In this document: piece by piece, positions 12,227 to 24,450 of the stretch
Layout: the number at the start of each line of letters is the position of its first letter
Position numbering within the stretch: the first letter of the stretch is position 1
Assembly: GCA_016808115.1 (NCBI GenBank)
Contig: JAEQBH010000193.1
Span: 4,774,001-4,838,000 of the forward strand
From: Tetrastigma voinierianum
Taxonomy: Eukaryota > Streptophyta > Magnoliopsida > Vitales > Vitaceae
Reading direction: 5' to 3'
DNA: 64,000 nt
The notes under the pieces: generated by a model
Seen by the model: only the letters and a program-made list of their open reading frames with translations
Databases searched by the model: none
Told to the model about the DNA's origin: nothing
Position numbers and translations under genes: made by a program

Positions 12227-15200
12227 AAAGGATAAACTGGAGACATGGTTCAATAGGTACACATGGGGATTCTAGCACACTTTAAGCTATGATGATGAGA
12301 GCTGGTTCTTAGTGCTAGGATCGCGCTATCAAGTGATGATATGATTTTCATACGGCATGTGGTAGCAAGGCTTCCTAAGAATGACAACCAGCGAAGGGTA
12401 TTTTACAGATAACATGTTTACCTCCGATATTATGTGATAACATGTCAGTATCATGTAAGCATGATATAATGAGTTTATATACAATGCTTCAGATGGGATT
12501 TTGCCATAGTATCAAGCAGGTAATGATTCTCTATACCATGCAATCGTTATGAATCTGCAAGATAAATAGGTCAATATTTTTTTAAAGATCGATAAATTAT
12601 AATAAATTAAGGTTTGAGAACTTTGTAGTTGGTTTAATGGTTCTTTACCATGACGTGGATAACCGATTGTCTATTTTCTTATATATATGTATTAAATTAA
12701 TGAGGAAGGAGGACGGATAGTATCGACAGTCAGAGATCCTCTCACCAGCTCAAGAGACTACCGAGAAAGGGCATGCTACTCCGAGGGTCATTCCTGAGAA
12801 GATGATCGTACATGATCGCTGATTTCAAGGCACTATTCTGTACGTGTGTAATAATTTCCTTGAGGCCGAGCATCAAGCAGTGGTGGCGAAGAAGACTCGA
12901 TGTCTTAAGTCCCTGGAGCGGAGTTTCTCTACACCTTTGCGTCGGGAGGGACTGTACCACAGGCCAGGATATGTTAAGAACACCCATGATGTGCCACACA
13001 TGGGTGGACTCGCTCGAGGAGTTGCTCTCGGCCAAGCACTCGAGGCCACTGAGGCACAGTAAGAGATCTGAGCTCAGGGCAACAAGTAAAGTGGAAGACA
13101 TGACCCACTAGCATGCCTCCCGCCTTACTCGTTGTCTGGGCATGCACAAAGATGTGGTCATGTGTTTCTAGCAAAAATGAGAGCCTGAACAGCTCGTGAG
13201 GCTCAGGGCCGACATTCGCCGTGGCTCCTTTCACAGTTTCAGACTCACAAGAGGCAATGCACCTAGTTCCACAGATTTATCAGAGGGAGCAAACTGAGGC
13301 AATGCATGGTTAAACAGAATTCCAGGCTCAGTGACTTCAGGTCAGGATAAGAGGGCTAAGCGCCTAAGGATGAACTGGCCCACTAGCGCTTGCCCATGCA
13401 ACAGTGGACAAGCCTGGGGCACAAATAAGATGCACGTGGGCCCCAGATTGCAGCAGGAGTGCGTATGCACAGACACTCGAGAGGCAGTCTCAAGATACGA
13501 AATAACACCCAAATTTCCTCAAGGTCGGGCCGACCAAGAACCATCTAGAATTAAGAATAATAACCTCCAAGGGGAGAGATTCAAAGAAAGGGAAAGACTG
13601 TGATCTACTTCAGCCACATCCTGTGAGGCGTAGTCTTCACAGACAATGGGATCCAGAGCCCAACGTACAAGTGGTTGTACGGTTTGTGGTTATAGCACTC
13701 TGGGCACATGTGTTATTTGATCTCGTGCATCACGCCTACTTATATCTTTGTCTACTGACTTGTATGATCAGACCACTCTCTTATCCTTGTTCGGCTGAGA
13801 CACCTACGGGTGGCGCAGGATGGAAGCCATGGGACGCAGCGGTCAGGTGTCGTATCAATGGGGACACGAAGTCGTGATCGACTTGAATCACATACGGCGC
13901 TATTTGACGGATTGTGGGAATGGATCGTTACCACATCATGCATCCTCCCAGACTGCTCGCTAAGGTGACCTTCCGTATCGTCAGGTCACATGTCACTTCC
14001 TACGCGATCTGGGGTCGTCGACTCGATCGCTGGATGAGATGAAGAAAAGTGGTTGAGAAAAATCGGCCGCACTTCCTTTTACTATGCCTGGAGTAAAAGG
14101 AAGGTAGGTGATCAGATCCCACAAGTGTGTGACTACCGATGTATTTCCCGATGAGCCGCTGTGGATTACCTCCCATGAGATGGAATTCTCCATCGATTTC
14201 AGATCCCAATCGATCCTATTTCATTAGCTCCATTTAGATGGCTCCATTAGCTTAAGGAGTTTGAACTTACAACAGTAGAATCAAGTAGGCAAAGGTTCGA
14301 TCCTCGACCGAGCACCTCGCCTCGGGGTGCTCCAAGATTGTTCGTGGAAAAAAGAAAGACTAACGCTACTAAGCATGTGTGATTTACCTAAGTTAAATAG
14401 AGTAATCTGAAGAACAAGTACCCAATTCCTGATTGAGGATTGCTTGATCGCTGAACAGTAGCTTCAGCATTTCTCAAGATTGATCTAAGATCCGGGTATC
14501 ATCAAGAGCACGACTCGATATCCCTAAGACTGCCGCACGAGGTATGGACACTTCAAGTTTGTCGTCATGCCTTTGATCACTAATGCTCCAATGGCTTTTA
14601 CGGATATGATGAATACGTGATATATCGTCCGTATCTCGATTCGGGCCAGGTAAGACGGATCAAGATTCCGATATATTCCAAGGGTCGAGCCGAACATGAG
14701 CAAAGATTTACAAATGGGCGCTACAGATAATCGTAGAGAGTAATCACTTGTATTAAACTAGAGAAGTGTGATTTCGTTGTATAAACTGGGGCCTTGTGGC
14801 ACATGGTGTCTAAGGAAGGTATTTCAAATGGATCCCAAGAAAGGTCGAGGCCGCGATGAGGTGAGCGACTCCAAGAGTGTCTCAGATACCTGCCTCGATC
14901 GTCGGTTGCCACCGCCGATTTATCGAGAACCCTCCAGATCGCATGTCCAATGACTAAACTAACACGCAAGGGAGTGAGCTGACCTGAATGACAAGTGTGA
15001 GGAGTCTTCCAGAGCCGAAAAGAGATTGACTACAGCCACGGTCGACACTCCCGTGAGTGGGAAAGTACACTGGCTTCATGATGCCTCAAGGCTGGCCTGG
15101 GGTGCAGCTCCATGCAAAGGCAGAGTGGCTGCTGCCTCTAGGCAATTGAAGAAACATAGAAGAGAATTACCCCACGCATGATTTAGAGTTTGTCAGTAGA

Positions 15201-16913
15201 GTAGCTCGCTCTAAAGCTATGGCGACACTACTAGACAGAAAAGTTTGGAAGTGCCTCTAACCACAAGGAGTCATGATATGCTATTTACGCAGAGAGATTT
15301 GAATGCTAGCGTAGAAGGTGGATGGAGACACCTCAAGACTTGACTTTTCGCAATACCACCGTAAAGCAAATGTGGTCACGATGCCTTAAGAGAAAACTGG
15401 CTGAAGATCCTTCTGGCCATGGCTTCATGAGTGGAAGATGTATGATTACATCACGAGTTCCCATCCAGGTTTGATGGGGATGAGCCACAGATGAGCACGC
15501 GAGTAGCTCACCAACGCTTTTCTAAGAGTCATCGAGGCCCGAGGAGCATAAGAAGCTTCACCACACGCCAAGTAGCTGTGATGCACCGAAGGGGTGGAGC
15601 ATTCATGCAAATGGAGGAATCTTCTCAACATTGTTCTGTTTGATGATGCACAATAGAGAGGAGGCATGAGGGTGTTCTATCACTCTGGCTCACTCGCACA
15701 TCCCGGTGAGACAGCACAGACACCACTGGCGCCACCCCGCGGCATGGCAAAGAGAGACGAGCGCAGCTCGCCTCCAAGTGGGCTCGACGTACAACAAGGA
15801 AAGTCAGCGCCAGAGACCGCTGAGTGGTCGCCAAGGTTCTACCAAATGCACGGAAATGGGATCATGTGACGATGACTTCTAGACCTGGCTCTTCTCTACA
15901 CCTCACCTGTGGTAAAGATGGTGTTTAGCGGTTGTTGACCATTGATTAAATCAACACATTTCTTAAAGAATAAAGGACCACCGACTCTATTCTTACTTTC
16001 GAGCGTTAGGCAGTGAGATCAGGAGGTCAGCATGGTGCACCCTCCATCAGGTCGACAGACTCGAGGTTTACGTCCGATTCCGCCCGCGCAAGCTTCGGGG
16101 TCCTGAGTCGTAGATCGAGTACAAGATTTTCACCCTCAGCCGACGCAATCCGAAAGATTCCAGATTCCGGGAAGATATGCTTGTGAGTATGTGTGCTAGA
16201 CTTCAGGGGAGTTGGATGGATCCATTTGCCTCGATCAGCTCATGTGATAATAATAGTTTCCTGGCAGCAAGATAGGATGGCACCATGAGCCTCTTTATGG
16301 AAGGCCATGTAGATCGCCTACGCGCCGATCGAATCAGAGAGTGCTACTTTGATCAGTCCGTATCGGGCAAAGTGTGAAACCCACTGCAGAAGATAAGGGG
16401 TGATCCGTGACAGCCTCAAGTGTGCCACGTATGCATAAAAGCAGGCTCAACTACGTGGAGGAGACCCTAGAGTTTCAGCCTGGGGGACCATGTGCCAGAG
16501 TGTCCCGCAAAGGAATACTGGTTGGGTAAAAAGGGGAAACCGGCCCCCAAAGTACATCGGGTCCGCTTGAGATTCTCCAAAGAGTTGGAGAGGTAGCTTA
16601 CCAGTTAGCTCTTCCACCGCAGTTGTTTGGGATACATGATGTATTCCACGCTTCATCATCATTAAGCATGAGCCGATGTTTCCGCACATACTGTATCGCG
16701 TATTTCAATTGGCAAGACAGAAATACGAAGAGCCGCCAAGGGAGATCTAGATGTGGCAGAATGCTATCATGGGAACAAAATTATTTCAGCTTAAAGTGTG
16801 TTATGGGAACCCATGGAGGAAGAAGCTACATGGGAACTAGAAGCAGATCTAAGAAGAAGTATCCGGAACTCTTCACGTTAGTACTATAATTTCTTGGGAT
16901 CTAAATTACCGTG
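12227..16913 (+). pseudogene. Gypsy B gag-pol, heavily decayed
   Basis: No long ORF survives, but gypsy pol can be followed by switching frames. RT: DVFPDE and MEFSID (about 14140-14200), SRLI/DPGYHQ (about 14477-14505), YGHFKFVVMPF and TNAPMAFTDMMN (about 14540-14615), KLEKCDF (about 14757), then HMVSKEGISMDPKK. RNase H: HDASRLAWG (about 15078) and IFTQRDLN...RRWM (about 15280-15325). Integrase C-terminus: PKYIGPFEILQRVGE and FGIHDVFHASS (about 16545-16660). A chromodomain-like tail with EEEATWELEADLR lies near 16815-16860. The gag region (12.7-14 kb) has no motif I can name. Density of stops and frameshifts is very high. Confidence 0.82.
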
Positions 16914-16926
16914 GTGGGGGAGGGAA
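16914..16926 (+). other. Gypsy B polypurine tract
   Basis: GTGGGGGAGGGAA abuts the TGTAACACC start of the 3' LTR, where a plus-strand primer is expected. Confidence 0.85.
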
Positions 16927-19618
16927 TGTAACACCCGGTATATGTTTGTTATATTCAAGCAAGGATTTTTTGGGGAGCAAATAACTTTATGCGCCCATGA
17001 TATTTTAAATTGTGATTAAGATTAGCCATCTTAATGGTCAGGTTTAATTAGAGATTAGCAAAGTGTTGATTGCATTTTTACAAGATAGGGTCAATTATGC
17101 AATTAGGTAAGTTTAGTGGTTTTAGGGTTTGTATTTATATGTTGAAGGACCACTTTGAAAAACTTGTTAGTGGAGAGGGACTAAAGTGTAATATCCTTGT
17201 GAGCTATGTGGCATCATGAGGGCAATGACCCTCATATATACAGGGTAGACTACACATGGTGGTGACAGGAAGAGTTTGCTTGATAGCTAAGCAAACCAAT
17301 TTCGGGTTTGATGCTGTAATCAACTTCTTGCTAGTAAGTGGAAAAATTCCTCGAAATTAGAGCGAGAGAGAGTTCTGTGAGAGAAGCTAGGAGAGTAAGG
17401 AGGAGAAAAGGCTTGAAGGAAGCTTATTGTGAAAAAGTTCACTAAGGTATGTAAACATGATCTTCAGGCTTTAGTTGTATTTCTTACTGACTTTGTTATA
17501 TTCTAGGGTTTTAGCTGATTACATCCTAACCCTCTAGATTTGATGAAAGGTGTGTTTCTTGGCTGAACCCTAAATCGTAAAGACCGCTTTGTGAAGATGG
17601 CATGTGTGTGTGTGTGTCCAAGTAGAGGGGCTGTCCAGCTTCCTTGACCCCATGACAGTGTTTCGCCATAAGTCAGCTCCATTAACCCGAACTGGATGAT
17701 CCCAGTTTGAGAAGAAGCCCAAGACCTAGCCCCTTCGAATGTCTAGAAGAAGTAACTAAGAACTAAATCCTCACCATAAGACCCTTTACCAGGTTGAAAG
17801 TCGATACGATTCTCGTCCCATGTTCCGAGCGCCTCGTTTTGAGTCATAAGTTGAGTTATATTGATTCAAATGGAGTGATTCAAAATCCTCTCAGTAGCCA
17901 CATAGGCGTAATCTCATGAAGGAAGTGTGGCCAAAATTATGGCTCATTTGTTCCCATAATTTCGTCAAAGTAAGGGTGAAGTGAGGACACGCATTCTCGG
18001 GCCCCTAGGAAATGGTCTCGGGAGGTCGAAAACCATAACTCTGATTCCAGGTCCGAATGACTACTTAAGAGGCTATGGAAAGCTAAGAGATAGTGGAGAA
18101 CTTCTGGTCAGAAACCCAGTGGTTAAAAACGTGGTATGGTCGGTCGTGCAGGAAGTTAAGAAAAAGAAAAAAGGGTCTCGAGATATCAAACAAGGTACAA
18201 GGCCAGGTGTGCTATTCAGGTTACCCTAATAAGGGGTGTTAAATGTTGATATTAGTAAAGTGTAAGAGAGAGTGCTCTCAAGGATCAAGTGCCTATGTTT
18301 GTAGGTATAAGAATATGTGTGACTGAGTGGTGAAGCAGTAATAAACCAATCGTAATTTTATAACCCTGATTGCTCTGAGGCTAAGAAATCTTATGACTTG
18401 TTAATTTGCATCCTTCGAGTAGCCTTGGTTTTGACTTCCTGGGGAGATTTGTGGATTTCTTTTGAATCCAAGGAAGGTAGGGATCCTTGGTAACCTTCTC
18501 CCCGTTTATACTGTTTGTCAAATTGCATCATCTCCATGCTTTAACTGTGTGATTTTCAGCCATATATATAAATGTGTATATTTTTATATCTATAAATTCC
18601 TTTTGAATTAACTGGTACATGATGTTTTTAAATATCCATGTGGGATGAATGCTTTGTGAAATTGTTTTAAAGCATGACATGGGTAAGTGGACCTGTGTGA
18701 GAGTCCTGATTGACAAGGACACCTGACTATGACTAGTCCCCGGCTGTAAACTCAGTGCTGTCACGCATATACTGGATGGGCATATCCCCCGGGTGGTAAG
18801 TCCCAAAGAATTTGTCGTTATATCGATGGGCATATCCTCGGGAGGTAAGTCCAAACAATTTGTGTCTGAAACCTCAGGGATGATCTAGTCCTGTGGTGAA
18901 AGCCCAAAGAGTCAACATGAGGGTCGAGATGGGCGGTAAGATTGCATCCATTCGTTTCCTTCACATCAACCTATTAATCGAAAATGCTCATGTTTCGAGA
19001 TGTGTCAATTATTTGTATTTTGAAATGCTTTATAAGCATATTGTTATGGGATTCACTAATAGTTGTCGAACTCACCCCATTATTCCCTCCACCTTAGACA
19101 GTGTGCACGGTGACCACCGCATGACTCGAGTTCGACTTTGTGGTTTCGAGGTCGAAATCAGGCGTCACCTCTTAGCATGTCGTGGTCGGGCATACATTTT
19201 CGGTTTAACATCTAAGGTTGTGTGGAGGTTCACACCGATACTCGATAGTTCATATCGATCATGGGTCAGGATATTTCATGAGGATTACTTTGGGACATTT
19301 GTAGAAAGTTTCTGGGATTTTGTAAATATTATTTGATCAAGTGTAAGTGTATGGGCCTTGGGTGCATTGAGGACCCACTCGCACGTGATATGTATATACA
19401 TGTTTTGAGACTGGAGTTGAGTTTTAATGATGTTTTTGTGCGATTACCCCAAGTGGAGTTTTCGACTGTGTTTTAAAGAAATACAAAGGATATATATGGT
19501 GTGTGGCTAGTGGCAAATTTCTTATGCAAAGTGTCGATCTTGTGAAAGAGTCCTATGTTGTAGATCAAGTCACAAAAAAGATGGTAAATAACATAAATCA
19601 CACCGTGGAAATCAGACA
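16927..19618 (+). repeat. Gypsy B 3' LTR (2.7 kb)
   Basis: Full-length counterpart of 9489-12212, starting TGTAACACC and ending in a degraded CAGACA. Colinear throughout, but with dozens of small indels and short scrambled stretches, for example around 17620-17700 against 10205-10270. Followed by CTGC, the eroded right duplication. Confidence 0.9.
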
Positions 19619-19622
19619 CTGC

Positions 19623-20103
19623 TCGTATAATTCGATCGTGGCACAATCGATCATCTCTATCAAGACACCATTTTGATAATGCTGGTGAATTCTCATCTCA
19701 AGCCTTCCTTGATTATTGTATGTCCATTGGAATAGATGTTCAATACTCAATTGCTCAAGTTCATACTCATAACGGGTTGGCTAAATCCTTTATCAAATGT
19801 CTACAATTAATTGCTAGACCATTACTTTTGAACACCAAATTGCCTTTATCGACATGGGGACATGCTATTATTCATGCTACGAATTTAATTCGCCTTCGTC
19901 CTACAACCAATCAAGATTTATCCCCATTACAACTTATTGTATGTTATCAACCTAATACTTACATTTGCTATGTTTTCGGTCAGGCCGCTTATGTTCCCCT
20001 TGCACTCACTCATCGAACTAAACTAGGTCCTCAACGTCGTCTTGGTATTTATGTTGGTTTTCAATCTTCATCTAATATTAACTATATTGAGCCTCCAACA
20101 TGA
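19623..20103 (+). pseudogene. Copia A integrase, C-terminal half
   Basis: The copia frame resumes right after Gypsy B (residues ARIIR continue from LL at 9488). The third catalytic residue lies in FDNAGEFSSQAF (about 19674-19710, Glu of the DDE triad). Then come the conserved HNGLAKSFIK, WGHAIIHATNLI, and a C-terminal GQAAYVPL / RRLGIYVGF block typical of copia integrase. In most copies HNGLA is followed by E/ESFIKR. One frame break precedes 19720; the open part ends at 20103. Confidence 0.9.
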
Positions 20104-20227
20104 GAGGTTTTACTACTCGAGTTGCAGATTGTCATTTTAATGAAGATGTTTTCCCGCCATTAGGGGGAGAAAAGCCATTTCCAAAAGAATGGCGAGAAAT
20201 TACATGACCAACCATCTTTTTCATCTT

Positions 20228-20284
20228 GATCCCCCCCCCACACACACACACACACAAAGCACCGAATTTCCCCCCCACACACAC
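20228..20284 (+). repeat. Poly-C / (CA)n simple repeats
   Basis: Two runs of C followed by CACACA tracts (20231-20256 and 20270-20284), inside the spacer between Copia A integrase and RT. Confidence 0.9.
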
Positions 20285-20869
20285 AAGCAATCAATTAGAG
20301 GTCCTCAAAAGATAATCATTTACAAAATCTTGTAAATCTATCGTCTAATGCATTTATTTGATTCAACAAAGGTTACAAACTCACATATACCAGCTTGAAA
20401 TATCCCAGCATTTGATTGAAATCTACCTGTGAAAATCGGAATATACTACACGTCGGCCACAATTAAAACGTGGACGACCTATTTGCTCAAAAGATACAAT
20501 TCCTAGAAAAATGAAAAGTGTTAAATTCAATGCTCCTGAAGAGCATACAAATGTGAAAGGATTAAATGATGAACTAATAACCCCTTCATAGGCATCAATT
20601 GAACAATTATCTCATGAGATTGTAACGGTACATAATAATGAAGAGATATCTATTAATTATATACAAAAGGGAAAAATATGGGATCAAAATACTACCCTTA
20701 TAGATGATGCTTTTTCTTTCCAAGTGGCTATGGACATCATAAGCAATGATGAAGATCAGGAGCCACAAAATATGAATGATCGATGTCAAATGATCGTTAA
20801 AATGGAAGAAGCAATTCAAACAAAGAATTAAAATCATCATCGGTTAAACGACAGTATTAAAATTTGAGT

Positions 20870-22350
20870 TCAAACACCGAAAGATATAAAACTTGTTGGA
20901 TATCGATGGATCTTTGTACGAAAGCGAAATAATCAAAATGAAATCCTGAGATATACAGCACGCTCAGGCCTGCTTCTCACAAAGACATGGAATTGATTAT
21001 GAGGAGACGATTCGCAATGGATGCAACTACATATTTCGTTATTTAATATATTTAATGGGTTCCGAAAAAGACTTAATATGCAAACTTGTTCGGATGTAGT
21101 CACGACTTATTTATATGAATCTATTGATACTAATGTATATATAAAAATCCCTGAATGATTCAAATTACCTGAAGTAGTGAATTCAAAACCACGGAGCATG
21201 TATTCAATCAAGTTACAACGATCTTTATATGGATTAAAACAGTCTGGTCAAATGTGGTATAATCATTTAAACCAAGATTACCAAAGAAGGATATGAATAA
21301 CTAATTCTATCGGCGTTTTTATCAAGCAAGTAGCAACTAGATTTGTAATTAATAAGATATGTGGATGATTTGAATTTGATTGACCTCCCAAGAAATCATC
21401 AAAACAATTGACTACTTAAAGAAGGAATTTGAAATGAAAGATCTTGGGAAAACAAAATTTGTCTCGACCTGCAAATCGATCATTGTTCAGATGGTGTATT
21501 AATCCATCAATCAACATATACAGAGAAAGTCCTGAAACGCTTTCATATGGATAAATCACACCTTCTTAGTTCCCCCATGGTTGTTAGGTCGCTTGAAGTG
21601 ACCAAAGATCCGTTTCGGCCTAAAGAAGAAAATGAAGAATCGCTATTCATAATCAGATCTCAAAGGTAATCAGCGCACTAATTATCTTGCAAATTATACT
21701 CGACTCGCATTGCTTTCGCCAATTTACTAGCAAAGATACAAGCTCGCCTCTAACTAAAAGACACTGGAATGGAATTAAATACGATAAGATATCTTCGCGA
21801 TACGCGACATGGGATTATTTTATTCCAAAACATTAGAACCACAATTTTTAGCTGCCAAAACTGTTAACCTTTCAATCTCCACACAAATCCAAACATGGAT
21901 AGATATATAAATACCATGAAACGCTTTATCCTGAGGTCGTAAGAAAACAAACGGTGGCCACCTCCTCCAACCATTCGGGAATTCTGCCATGCATAGTTAA
22001 TCGAGAATGTGTTTGGTCGAGGATCCATGATACAACACATCGAAAATCATGTGGATTACCTTTATCGCTAACAAACCAACAAAGATTACATGAAGATAAG
22101 ATCGTTTATCGAAGAAGTCAAATGATGATATATTAAAGGTGATCGAACTAAACACGTTTCACCAAAATTATTCTATACTCATGAACTTCAAAACAGTGGT
22201 GAAATCAATATGCAACAGATAAGGTCCAGTGATAATCTAGCAGATTTATTTATAAAAGCTCTACCCACTACAACATTCAAGAAACTTCTACACCAGATTG
22301 GTATGTGTAAAGTAAAAGATCTTCAAAATGAAATATTATGTCACTATCAG
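20870..22350 (+). pseudogene. Copia A reverse transcriptase and RNase H, decayed
   Basis: Copia RT motifs recur in shifting frames: KLVGYRWIFVRKRN (about 20890-20935), SVYLY-like TTYLYESIDTNVYIKIPE (about 21103-21160), MYSIKLQRSLYGLKQSGQMW (about 21200-21258), and a damaged YVDDLN (about 21355-21375). RNase H follows: FEMKDLGKTKF (about 21430), a VLIHQSTYTEKVLKRF segment (21500-21545), and the C-terminal NLADLFIKALPT / FKKLLHQIGMCKV (about 22240-22315). Stops occur throughout. A CAGGGGGAGAAT purine block at about 22350-22361 and the (22475-22483) AAGAGTGAG tract precede the 3' LTR. Confidence 0.85.
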
Positions 22351-22483
22351 GGGGAGAATTGTTAAAGATGTTAGTATACTGCACTCTTTTTCCCTTCGTC
22401 CAGATTTTATCCCATTGGGTTTTACTAATAAGGTTTTTAATGAGACGGTACTAACTATCTAATGATGGTCATTCAAGAGTGAG

Positions 22484-22670
22484 TGTTATAAATAATTCAT
22501 TGAGAAATGTAAATAACGACACATTTACGGGTGAATCATTATAGATGTACTTATAACTGTATTAATGAAGACCTCTATATATATGTGATCCTTGATAATG
22601 AAAGATAAGGTGAAAAATGAATTTTAGAGTTCTCTTAGTTTCTCTTTTCCTTTCTTCATTTTTTATAACA
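22484..22670 (+). repeat. Copia A 3' LTR
   Basis: A 187-bp copy of the 5' LTR (162-359), TGTTAT...ATAACA, followed by TSD AAATC at 22671-22675. Confidence 0.93.
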
Positions 22671-22877
22671 AAATCATATATATAGCGAGTTATGGTTAGT
22701 CATGGAGACTGATTCAACGTTATAATTTAAAATTCAACGACTCACATAAAAAATTTGGTATGGTCGTAGAATTTTTTGTTACCATTATTTAATAAAATGG
22801 TTTTAGAAGTATTTTTTTTTTAATGTAAGATAGGCACAAAATCATAATAATAAGAGTTTTTTTTTTTTTGAAACAAT

Positions 22878-23695
22878 AATAATAAGAGATTGTTTTTTTT
22901 TTTTTTTTGATAAACAATGAAGAACCTTCATTAAATAGATGATAAATCAGAAAGAATCACCTCCTCCAACCAAGAAGGGATGACAAAGGACTCGTAGACT
23001 GGCCACAAACAAAGATGTCTGGGATAGAACATGAGCACACTTATTCGCCGCTTTTTACAAAATGTAATAGAGTAATTACCATTACCTCTAAGACACACAC
23101 AATCCGAAATTAAAAAGCCATATTCGATTAGTTTCAGCACTACAAGACAAACCGTTAACAACTAACAAAGTAATCGCTTTAAACCCACATCACCCAACTT
23201 CAAAGATAAAAGCCCAAAGAAGAGCCCCACGAAGTGCTAATGCTTCGCCTTCACACTACGTGCGATAATGGCACGCAACGCCTCAGATGCATAAAACCGA
23301 CCATCATTCCTCTCGCATCACTATACCCAAACCCATACCGATGGGATCACGTAAACAAAGTCGCATCCAAATCAGACTTCCAATCCGCCTCCTGAGGACG
23401 ACCGTGTTAGAGGTCCATGAGCTCGCCGAACAGCCAGAGGAAGGCACCAAAGACCTGCCTCGACGCCAATCCCGGAAAACACATACCCCACTTCCACCGC
23501 CACACCGCTCAGAGTAAAGATTCCCAGCTTCGATTTTGTTGCTCCAAACACTCCATGCGCGATTATTGCTATCGAACACATTACTTACATCGATCAAGAT
23601 CATCAATCAACCTTTTTTAAAGAGCTAAACAGAAATTCATCAAATGTCAACGCCGATGACAACATACAAGAAGAATTCAATAATAAGAGATTGTT
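22878..23695 (-). mobile_element. 5'-truncated LINE 3' end with RNase H-like domain and poly(A)
   Basis: On the minus strand a degenerate plant LINE-type RNase H segment reads, in shifting frames, VIRDARG-like, EALALRGALLW-like and ANKCAHVLSQTSL segments. It then runs into a poly(A) tail, seen as about 18 T on the plus strand at 22893-22908. The unit is bounded by an identical 17-bp direct repeat, AATAATAAGAGATTGTT, at 22878-22894 and 23679-23695. A long TSD plus poly(A) tail and 5' truncation is the hallmark of target-primed LINE insertion. Non-coding remnant of about 0.8 kb. Confidence 0.85.
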
Positions 23696-23817
23696 AGAGA
23701 TCTTCTTTTACACTTTTCTTTTTCACCTGGGCTCAAGACGTCTTAACTTCAAATTCGCACCTTGTGTTCCACCCATCTTCCTCATCCTCATTAGGTCTTC
23801 TTATTCATTTTTCTTTT

Positions 23818-24136
23818 GGGGAATTATGTTTTGATGCTATAAAATACTAAAAACAAAAATAGAAGGCAATTATCCTAAATCTTTAAAACATATGATGTCT
23901 CCAACTAAATAATTAGAACATATAGTGAAATAATAATCAGACATCTTAAAATGGAAATGCCCCCATAGCTCATCCCCTATCTCCCATTAAAAGAGGTGTA
24001 GTTATTGTTTCATTACATGTTTTAATTATTTAATTAGAAACATCATATGTTTAAAAGATTTTATTTAAAGGTTTAGGATAGTTGTTTTCTATTTTTGTTC
24101 TTAGTGTTGCTTTATAGCACCTAAACATAATTTCCC
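23818..24136. repeat. Fold-back inverted repeat, MITE-like
   Basis: The left arm (23818-about 23955) and right arm (about 24000-24136) are reverse complements with scattered mismatches. The outer ends pair GGGGAATTATGTTT with AAACATAATTTCCC. The arms share AACAAAAATAGAA and ACATATGATG blocks. The single strand would form a hairpin with arms of about 130 bp and a loop of about 45 bp. No coding capacity. This size and structure fit a MITE or fold-back element; I could not settle the TSD or superfamily. Confidence 0.75.
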
Positions 24137-24411
24137 TTATCTTTACAAGAGATAGAAAAATGTAAATTCCACTGTTTATGTTTTCTACCGTCAAAAAGGA
24201 AAAAAAGAAGGGAATATGGCCGGGAACGGGAAGGGGAAGGGGAAGGAGTACATCTAGAAATTTCTTCATCTCATGCAAGTGAAGTGAACGACACTTATTT
24301 CTCAACTAACCAAACATCACCAACCAAACCAACGATTAAAAAAATTAATTTGAGGACAGTCATTTGCTTTACCCATTCAGTGAGAGTTGAAATGATTTGC
24401 TTCTTACGAAT

Positions 24412-24414
<3 letters not shown>

Positions 24415-24447
<33 letters not shown>
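24415..24447. repeat. (AT)n microsatellite
   Basis: About 16 AT units, roughly 290 bp upstream of the MPO1-like start codon. Confidence 0.95.

Positions 24448-24450
<3 letters not shown>

Larger units (their letters stand above)
9489..19618 (+). mobile_element. Gypsy B: Ty3/gypsy chromovirus nested in Copia A integrase
   Basis: Element with two long LTRs (9489-12212 and 16927-19618), a methionine-tRNA-like primer site (12216-12226, TGGTATCGAGC) and a polypurine tract (about 16914-16926) against the 3' LTR. The flank is CTAGC (9484-9488) on the left and CTGC (19619-19622) on the right, a duplication that has lost one base. The interrupted copia codons rejoin across it. Interior matches are RT, RNase H, integrase C-terminus and a chromodomain-like tail, in the gypsy order, all heavily disrupted. 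Total 10.1 kb. Confidence 0.9.
162..22670 (+). mobile_element. Copia A: Ty1/copia element broken by three nested insertions
   Basis: The element runs from the 5' LTR (162-359) to the 3' LTR (22484-22670). It is flanked by the 5-bp duplication AAATC, and its LTRs start TGTTAT and end ATAACA. Order of parts: gag (about 2690-3660), protease/GAG-pre-integrase/integrase N-half (8716-9488), integrase C-half (about 19623-20103), RT/RNase H (about 20870-22350). This protease-integrase-RT order defines Ty1/copia. After the 5' LTR and solo-LTR insertion comes a post-LTR motif, TTATCAGCACGAG (2239-2251), of the kind found next to copia LTRs and possibly the primer site. Without the inserts (365-2236, 3663-8572, 9489-19618) it would be about 5.6 kb, normal for a copia element. 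RT and RNase H carry many stops and frame breaks, so it is inactive. Confidence 0.93.

Noticed and set aside
14230..14370. tRNA/SINE-like Pol III boxes (GGTTCGATCC with an upstream TAGCTTAAGGAG)
   Set aside because: The stretch lies in the Gypsy B RT region: in other frames it reads RPSTSPWGAP-like and LFVKKK-like residues and continues into CIDY/LNRV-like sequence. It is decayed RT, not a tRNA or SINE.
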